From: Brienomyrus brachyistius
Lineage: Eukaryota; Chordata; Actinopteri; Osteoglossiformes; Mormyridae
NCBI RefSeq assembly: GCF_023856365.1
Contig: NC_064534.1
Span: 9,692,536-9,756,535, forward strand
Direction: 5' to 3'
DNA length: 64,000 nucleotides
Numbering within the stretch: position 1 is the first letter of the stretch; each line of letters opens with the position of its first letter. Shown here one piece after another: positions 63,501-64,000 of the stretch. The translations under genes and the position numbers were made by a program. The notes beneath the pieces are model-generated. The model ran no database searches. It was not told the DNA's origin and was given only the letters and a program-made list of their open reading frames with translations.

Positions 63501-64000
63501 CAGACATCTTGGTCCCACCTCCTCTAGTTACTTGGACCACCTCCTCTACAATCTGATTGGTTATCTCTCTGAGCCAATCATATTTGTGCGGTTCTTGTTC
63601 AAGTACAACTTCCACGAGCCATTTCCTTCGTCATCTCTCCCTTCCATGCCACATCTAACATCTTGTTTAACCCATCCAGTGCTTTGGTTCCATCCTGTAA
63701 AGTTCACTATCAAGGGCCCATTACAGATCACAGGATTCAGATTTAGAATCATCAGCCAATCAGAAGTGGAAACCATGCTCTTATCTCTGACAGTCTAGGC
63801 AATACAAGTAGACCCCCCCAGTCAGGTCTGATGTGACCTGGCGACGCCTACGTGTAGGACGTGATAGGCTGGACCAGGGTCAAGTCTGGCTTGGGCTCCT
63901 GCATGGACAGCGCCTGTTGCCGCCGGCGACGCAGCTCAAGCCCCTCTTCCACGATGGCACTGGCCTCCTCCTCATCCACCTCCGCCGAGTGAATGGACAT
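16709..64000 (-). CDS. cabin1: cabin1, calcineurin-binding protein 1 (5' end outside window)
   Basis: 31 coding exons cover about 1,942 residues from about human residue 220 to the stop. Matches to human CABIN1 (recalled) run the whole length, e.g. [100 protein letters not shown] and the end DEEEDYMDI. Known family roles: nuclear scaffold that inhibits calcineurin, binds MEF2 and recruits corepressors, and is a subunit of HIRA/UBN/ASF1a H3.3 deposition. All phases agree except for one base in exon 63093-63398. The ATG at 63998-64000 is internal, not the start. Confidence 0.97.
16943..16972. repeat. (GACA)n microsatellite
   Basis: About seven uninterrupted cagacagaca units in the last cabin1 intron. 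Confidence 0.9.
17377..17579. repeat. (GA)n/(GACAGA)n tract in last cabin1 intron
   Basis: About 200 bp of nearly pure gaga with gacaga interruptions (CT-rich in the transcript). It ends 8 bases inside the intron after the donor of exon w30. It creates long low-complexity ORFs on both strands that are not genes. Confidence 0.95.
17588..17805 (-). CDS. cabin1: cabin1 exon w30 (calcineurin docking motif)
   Basis: Encodes [31 protein letters not shown] and [17 protein letters not shown] is the PxIxIT-type calcineurin-binding motif, and the following helix begins the MEF2-binding segment. The weak donor GTGCAA is followed at once by a (CT)n tract. Confidence 0.96.
17892..18050 (-). CDS. cabin1: cabin1 exon w29
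   Basis: Encodes [40 protein letters not shown] and CSTTQPLCS. Poorly conserved; it was accepted from phase-compatible AG/GT sites on both sides (CTCCAG, GTCTGT). It may be alternatively spliced. Confidence 0.7.
18051..19563. other. cabin1 intron w28-w29 content
   Basis: GC-rich, CpG-containing sequence without recognised genes. Near 19190-19260 the minus strand has a tRNA-like head (GCACTGGGCTGCAAGTG ... CTCAAATCCCAGC), possibly a SINE fragment. Confidence 0.35.
19564..19765 (-). CDS. cabin1: cabin1 exon w28 (Pro-rich)
   Basis: Encodes [20 protein letters not shown] (human SGDTPTTPKHPKDSRENFF), then a Pro/Ser/Gln-rich stretch and [10 protein letters not shown]. No other frame through this exon gives family similarity. 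The donor is GTGAGT. Confidence 0.9.
19766..24037. other. cabin1 intron w27-w28 content
   Basis: 4.3 kb with no coding support. It holds (GGAT)n near 20533, an A-rich run near 21553, a three-copy 18-bp repeat at 21870-21919, and a long C run near 23046-23072. Confidence 0.5.
21870..21919. repeat. 18-bp tandem repeat, about three copies
   Basis: aggggccacatgaatccc repeated head to tail without change, the last copy partial. Confidence 0.9.
24038..24112 (-). CDS. cabin1: cabin1 exon w27
   Basis: 25 codons: [20 protein letters not shown] then SAQRQ, matching human. The acceptor is ACCTCAG and the donor GTAAGC. Confidence 0.96.
24618..24685. repeat. short tandem duplication (~30-35 bp)
   Basis: Two copies of cactatataa...aacccaacgcggaagg in the intron between exons w26 and w27. 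Confidence 0.85.
25685..25760. repeat. CCCTGCCCCG minisatellite next to GC donor
   Basis: About seven 10-11 bp units of ccctgccccg (ggggcagggc in the transcript), ending a few bases from the GC donor of exon w26. G-rich in the pre-mRNA. Confidence 0.9.
25765..26283 (-). CDS. cabin1: cabin1 exon w26 (largest exon; GC donor)
   Basis: 173 codons. The first two thirds are disordered (PMELEGG ... [20 protein letters not shown]), then [29 protein letters not shown] and SETYMLMKQ, which are conserved with human. The downstream exon continues VDEEAAL as in human, so the exon must end at CAG, and the donor is GCAAGT rather than GT. Confidence 0.94.
26340..26655. mobile_element. dispersed 'tgtggggacc' repeat
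   Basis: Contains tttgtggggactcttcat, tggtccccacaac, tgtggggaccaaatgacccc and tgttgtggggacca, the pattern of a very common fish interspersed repeat usually joined to (CA)n, as it is here at about 26300-26335. Class unresolved. Confidence 0.55.
26928..27024 (-). CDS. cabin1: cabin1 exon w25
   Basis: Encodes [20 protein letters not shown] and [12 protein letters not shown]. The acceptor is TTAATAG and the donor GTATGG. Confidence 0.94.
27035..27248. repeat. GGAGAGGAGGAG / ATACAGATCGG minisatellite
   Basis: Purine-rich repeat with four agatacagatcgg marks spaced 35-60 bp and variable ggagaggaggag filler. It fills most of the 300-bp intron between exons w24 and w25. Confidence 0.9.
27332..27495 (-). 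CDS. cabin1: cabin1 exon w24
   Basis: Encodes [40 protein letters not shown] and [14 protein letters not shown]. Its acceptor CCTGCAG lies about 35 bp from the edge of the 15-bp array. The donor is GTGAGT. Confidence 0.97.
27529..29447. repeat. 15-bp minisatellite array (~128 units), part 1
   Basis: Tandem 15-bp units with core cacctagagg and variable ends (aacac, cacgc, cacgt, catgt). Because the unit is a multiple of three and lacks stops in these frames, both strands show giant ORFs: 675 residues of RGTPP type (+) and 634 residues of GGVPL type (-). No start context, splice fit or homology supports translation. It lies in the cabin1 intron between w23 and w24. Confidence 0.97.
29448..29633. 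mobile_element. hAT-type MITE inserted in the 15-bp array
   Basis: 186-bp foldback element. The ends CAGGGGTAGGGAACCTGATC and, reversed, CAGGGCTAGGGAACCTAATC match at 18 of 20 bases. Flanks are identical 8-bp acctagag (29440-29447, 29634-29641), the hAT-length target duplication. Internally it is almost a full palindrome (gcgggtttttgggatg / catcccaaaaacccgc). No transposase. Confidence 0.88.
29634..29738. repeat. 15-bp minisatellite array, part 2
   Basis: About seven further units beyond the MITE, mostly of an accccac variant rare in part 1. This fits insertion near the array edge and separate later drift. Confidence 0.93.
29806..29846. repeat. (CA)n microsatellite
   Basis: About 20 CA units with two CG interruptions. 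Confidence 0.95.
31799..31846. repeat. (CA)n microsatellite
   Basis: About 24 uninterrupted CA units after a C-rich run. Confidence 0.95.
32040..32330. promoter_or_regulatory. CpG-rich block inside cabin1 intron, possible internal promoter
   Basis: CpG-dense (cgagcgagcgag, gggccgcgcc, gcgctccac) compared with neighbours. On the minus strand an ATG at 32286 opens a frame leading to a good donor, TGATG|GTGAGTCT near 32118. It could be an alternative first exon of cabin1 or a short noncoding transcript. No homology supports the peptide. Confidence 0.3.
34342..35108. repeat. 18-bp minisatellite array
   Basis: About 42 units of gcacaggacgcccgctcc with variants (ctaag, ctatg, ctccg) and frequent 19-bp units carrying gaatgc. 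Mixed unit lengths break any long reading frame. Same intron as the 15-bp array. Confidence 0.96.
35109..36585. other. intron w23-w24, 5' part
   Basis: Unique AT-rich sequence, then a long CA tract and C-rich sequence up to the donor of exon w23. No gene seen. Confidence 0.5.
36059..36166. repeat. (CA)n microsatellite, ~105 bp
   Basis: Long pure CA run with a CG-interrupted 5' part. Confidence 0.97.
36586..36699 (-). CDS. cabin1: cabin1 exon w23
   Basis: 38 codons: [20 protein letters not shown] and [18 protein letters not shown], nearly identical to human. The donor GTGAGT starts the 9.1-kb repeat-laden intron. Confidence 0.97.
36780..36832. repeat. (CA)n microsatellite
   Basis: CA run beginning 80 bp upstream (in transcript terms) of exon w23. 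Confidence 0.93.
36840..38479. other. cabin1 intron w22-w23 content
   Basis: Unique sequence with no supported gene; all ORFs are short. A near-palindromic catgatgtcatattatatgacat lies at about 38437-38459. Confidence 0.45.
38480..38910 (-). CDS. cabin1: cabin1 exon w22
   Basis: 143 codons: a Pro/Ala-rich disordered first half, then [20 protein letters not shown] and [20 protein letters not shown], a conserved helical segment. The acceptor is ACCCTAG and the donor GTGAGT. Confidence 0.95.
39720..39902 (-). CDS. cabin1: cabin1 exon w21
   Basis: Encodes [20 protein letters not shown], matching human [18 protein letters not shown], then an Ala/Pro-rich linker. It follows a 6.7-kb intron. The donor is GTAACG. 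Confidence 0.95.
40225..40855. repeat. 33-bp minisatellite array
   Basis: About 19 units of the type gaaccggagactgaaggg plus ycggaccccacagca, with point variants and some length changes. Read-through ORFs on both strands (261 residues minus, 124 and 135 plus) are products of the repeat. It is in the 6.7-kb intron between w20 and w21. Confidence 0.95.
40856..44568. other. middle of cabin1 intron w20-w21
   Basis: No coding support. Contains an A-rich tract near 41750-41780, (GACA)n at 42088-42112 and a C23 run near 42250-42272. The rest is unique. Confidence 0.45.
44569..44862. repeat. 55-bp tandem repeat, five identical copies
   Basis: Copies start at 44569, 44624, 44679, 44734 and 44789 with no differences seen, followed by a partial, altered copy. 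Older, diverged relatives (gagacactgac...) occur just before and after. The identity implies very recent expansion or gene conversion. Confidence 0.96.
45498..45730. repeat. (CA)n tract, ~230 bp, with CG/TA interruptions
   Basis: About 70 bp pure CA, then an alternating cgcatacgcgcacacaca compound repeat. Alternating purine-pyrimidine throughout, so Z-DNA prone. Confidence 0.97.
45733..45950. repeat. polypurine GAR tract
   Basis: About 215 bp almost entirely A and G on the plus strand (gaggaggagaat, agaagaag). It directly abuts the CA tract, making about 450 bp of compound simple sequence. Confidence 0.93.
46605..46825 (-). CDS. cabin1: cabin1 exon w20 (contains polyglutamine)
   Basis: Encodes [14 protein letters not shown], then [20 protein letters not shown] and a fish-specific [20 protein letters not shown] tract from CAG codons (about 46615-46670). 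The donor GTACAG makes an in-phase junction to ERSQDS of the next exon. Confidence 0.93.
46865..46988. repeat. minisatellite 'caggtcagaggtcacag'
   Basis: Three to four imperfect units of about 40-57 bp containing gacatacaggtcagaggtca, just upstream of exon w20. Confidence 0.85.
47334..47497 (-). CDS. cabin1: cabin1 exon w19
   Basis: Encodes [40 protein letters not shown] and [10 protein letters not shown]. The PPP is coded by a C11 run, which is a length-error risk, but the phase is intact. The donor GTGCGT was chosen by phase and by human SEKEKA. Confidence 0.94.
47505..47540. repeat. (CA)n microsatellite at exon w19 acceptor
   Basis: About 12 CA units beginning within 15 bases of the splice acceptor (TG-rich in the transcript). 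Confidence 0.9.
47814..47903 (-). CDS. cabin1: cabin1 exon w18
   Basis: 30 codons: [20 protein letters not shown] and [10 protein letters not shown], almost identical to human. The acceptor tract is a run of about 15 C. The donor is GTAGGT. Confidence 0.96.
48145..48315 (-). CDS. cabin1: cabin1 exon w17
   Basis: 57 codons: [50 protein letters not shown]. The acceptor is TCCCGAG, with G before AG, a weak context. The donor is GTGGGC. Confidence 0.95.
48316..49480. other. cabin1 intron w16-w17 content
   Basis: No gene. 48960-49165 is a degenerate ggggcacrgcraggggg tandem sequence, and 49290-49440 a degenerate ccttcctcctaccccc repeat. Confidence 0.6.
49481..49742 (-). CDS. cabin1: cabin1 exon w16 (TPR-like)
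   Basis: 87 codons, the most conserved exon here: [60 protein letters not shown]. It contains two TPR-type helical hairpins. The donor is GTGAGA. Confidence 0.97.
50046..50487. mobile_element. Tc1/mariner-like MITE, 442 bp
   Basis: Terminal inverted repeats share CAG...GAAAAAATTAAGAGACCA (about 21 of 27 bases match), flanked by TA on both sides (50044-50045, 50488-50489). No transposase ORF. Lies in the cabin1 intron between w15 and w16. Confidence 0.82.
50670..50815 (-). CDS. cabin1: cabin1 exon w15 (TPR-like)
   Basis: Encodes [20 protein letters not shown] and [20 protein letters not shown], then [10 protein letters not shown] second in-frame AG at 50798-50799 would drop VPCLPQ; the upstream site (start 50815) matches human EVPCLPEG. 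The donor is GTTGGC. Confidence 0.93.
50816..52206. other. cabin1 intron w14-w15 content
   Basis: No coding support. Contains (TG)n at about 51340-51367 between G runs, and a C17 run near 51813-51830. Confidence 0.5.
52207..52413 (-). CDS. cabin1: cabin1 exon w14
   Basis: 69 codons: [40 protein letters not shown] and [14 protein letters not shown]. The acceptor is a tandem CAGCAG; the downstream AG was chosen because human reads AQQV here. The donor is GTTAGA. Confidence 0.95.
52414..55756. other. cabin1 intron w13-w14 content
   Basis: 3.3 kb, largely unique, AT-rich from 52560 to 53620. A short (CA)n lies at 55074-55096. A 211-codon plus-strand ORF (54558-55193) has no recognisable domain and runs through the CA repeat, so it is not called as a gene. 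Confidence 0.5.
55757..55918 (-). CDS. cabin1: cabin1 exon w13
   Basis: 54 codons: [40 protein letters not shown] and [14 protein letters not shown]. The acceptor is CACCCAG and the donor GTGCCC. Confidence 0.96.
55970..57128. repeat. 40-bp minisatellite array with ~320-bp higher-order period
   Basis: About 29 units of agggaaccaggaagatagag plus gagcaaggggaggaactcag, diverged at the left end. Variant pairs recur together: gagcaaggag at 56041, 56401 and 56721, and gagcaaggcg at 56561 and 56881, giving an 8-unit (320-bp) super-period. It fills the intron between w12 and w13 and stops about 12 bases from the w12 donor. Confidence 0.95.
57140..57255 (-). CDS. cabin1: cabin1 exon w12
   Basis: Encodes [20 protein letters not shown] and [19 protein letters not shown], nearly identical to human. 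Its donor GTGAGT opens straight into the 40-bp tandem array. Confidence 0.96.
57345..57498 (-). CDS. cabin1: cabin1 exon w11
   Basis: Encodes [40 protein letters not shown] and [10 protein letters not shown]. The acceptor has a C7 tract and the donor is GTGGGT. Confidence 0.96.
57635..57886 (-). CDS. cabin1: cabin1 exon w10
   Basis: 84 codons: [29 protein letters not shown], a Ser-rich run, then [19 protein letters not shown]. The acceptor is GGTGGCAG and the donor GTGTGA. Confidence 0.95.
58463..58654 (-). CDS. cabin1: cabin1 exon w9
   Basis: 64 codons: [37 protein letters not shown] and [13 protein letters not shown]. The acceptor uses a pure poly-C pyrimidine tract of more than 12 bases. 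The donor is GTACAG. Confidence 0.95.
59052..59201 (-). CDS. cabin1: cabin1 exon w8 (TPR-like)
   Basis: 50 codons: [20 protein letters not shown] followed by [20 protein letters not shown]. The first part has TPR-helix spacing. Both ends are in phase 0. The donor is GTTAGT. Confidence 0.95.
59722..59903 (-). CDS. cabin1: cabin1 exon w7
   Basis: Encodes [20 protein letters not shown] and [20 protein letters not shown], then [16 protein letters not shown]. This is the helical scaffold region shared with human. The donor is GTGAGT. Confidence 0.95.
60275..60610. mobile_element. probable dispersed repeat
   Basis: gttacgatggggttacgttc, caacgaacccatcctaagtg and tcgcctggcatatcgctaag have the look of a recurrent vertebrate element, but no clear terminal repeats or target duplications were found. 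Intron between w6 and w7. Confidence 0.35.
60787..60859 (-). CDS. cabin1: cabin1 exon w6
   Basis: A 73-nt exon encoding [20 protein letters not shown] and KGKT. The acceptor is TGTGCAG and the donor GTAGGA. Confidence 0.95.
60895..60998. repeat. ~31-bp tandem repeat, 3-4 copies
   Basis: Repeats of gccaaccaataaaaaaaagc plus accaacctttt between exons w5 and w6, diverging in A-run length. Confidence 0.85.
61304..61521 (-). CDS. cabin1: cabin1 exon w5
   Basis: Encodes [40 protein letters not shown] and [15 protein letters not shown], very close to human. The acceptor is CCTGCAG and the donor GTAAGG, with the last codon complete. Confidence 0.96.
61820..61956 (-). CDS. cabin1: cabin1 exon w4
   Basis: Encodes [20 protein letters not shown] ... 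[11 protein letters not shown], an acidic linker aligned with the human LRKLDPEEEDD region. The acceptor is TTCCTCAG and the donor GTGGGC. Confidence 0.94.
62519..62645 (-). mobile_element. truncated SINE copy
   Basis: Matches the body of the 2264-2576 type (taatccatcttccataaatg, gcttatccagt, ggagcccatcccaggaagta, ggcacgaggcaggggacacc) but lacks the tRNA head. Intron between w3 and w4. Confidence 0.7.
62783..62954 (-). CDS. cabin1: cabin1 exon w3 (basic/NLS-like region)
   Basis: Encodes [40 protein letters not shown] and [13 protein letters not shown]. The KKPPKRKR and KRRSARVR clusters look like nuclear localisation signals. The acceptor is CCTCCAG and the donor GTACGC. Confidence 0.95.
63093..63398 (-). 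CDS. cabin1: cabin1 exon w2, with apparent 1-bp frameshift
   Basis: Starts [20 protein letters not shown] and [10 protein letters not shown]. After a C8 run (63274-63281) the conserved frame resumes one base over as [20 protein letters not shown]. The exon is 306 nt, but its flanking phases require 305. A C7 run would restore everything, so a sequencing or assembly indel is likelier than a real mutation. It ends on one base of a Gly codon before GTCTGT. Confidence 0.85.
63399..63851. other. cabin1 intron w1-w2
   Basis: 453 bp; no exon, repeat or regulatory motif recognised. Confidence 0.5.
63852..64000 (-). CDS. cabin1: cabin1 exon w1 (partial at window edge)
   Basis: The first visible exon encodes [29 protein letters not shown] and LVQPITSYT. 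The human protein has CDMSIHD at about residue 220, so the upstream N-terminal TPR exons are outside the window and this ATG is not the initiator. The donor is GTAGGC. Confidence 0.93.

Noticed and set aside
63998..64000. ATG at the right edge as the cabin1 start
   Set aside because: It corresponds to an internal Met (human CDMSIH at about residue 220); the protein continues upstream.

Overview
The window is nuclear DNA of a ray-finned fish, most likely a teleost. The evidence is intron-split vertebrate genes with GT-AG junctions, tRNA-derived SINE copies, MITEs, LINE 3' tails, long (CA)n tracts and many minisatellites. No bacterial, phage, CRISPR or organellar features were found. Both genes lie on the minus strand, so they read right to left.

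At the left (4062-7470) is a complete nine-exon T-box gene. Its spliced product of 468 residues matches Tbx16 (spadetail, the VegT orthologue), a mesoderm transcription factor. Every exon junction is in phase. A TATA-like box and GC-rich boxes lie about 250 bp upstream of its start codon. Sequence left of it (1-4061) is the 3' flank and holds two old SINE copies.

Positions 7471-16708 separate the two genes. They hold the tbx16 promoter side, a SINE, a small foldback element, a GACA-type satellite interrupted by a LINE 3' end, a second LINE-like tail, and AT-rich sequence that may include the cabin1 3' UTR.

From 16709 to the right edge runs cabin1 (calcineurin-binding protein 1, a subunit of the HIRA histone H3.3 chaperone complex). 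I could place 31 coding exons (about 1,942 residues). The first roughly 220 residues lie beyond position 64000. The exons include TPR-like segments, basic clusters, the C-terminal calcineurin-docking PxIxIT motif (PEITVT) and the MEF2-binding C-terminus. One exon (63093-63398) is one base too long for its reading frame, at a C8 run. One intron begins with GC instead of GT.

The cabin1 introns are rich in tandem arrays: a 15-bp array of about 2 kb open on both strands and split by a hAT-type MITE, plus 18-bp, 33-bp, 55-bp and 40-bp arrays. The 40-bp array has a higher-order period. They also contain a 442-bp mariner-like MITE and a CpG-rich block that could be an internal promoter. I found no credible new protein-coding system. 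The most unusual material is this tandem-repeat landscape and its closeness to splice sites.
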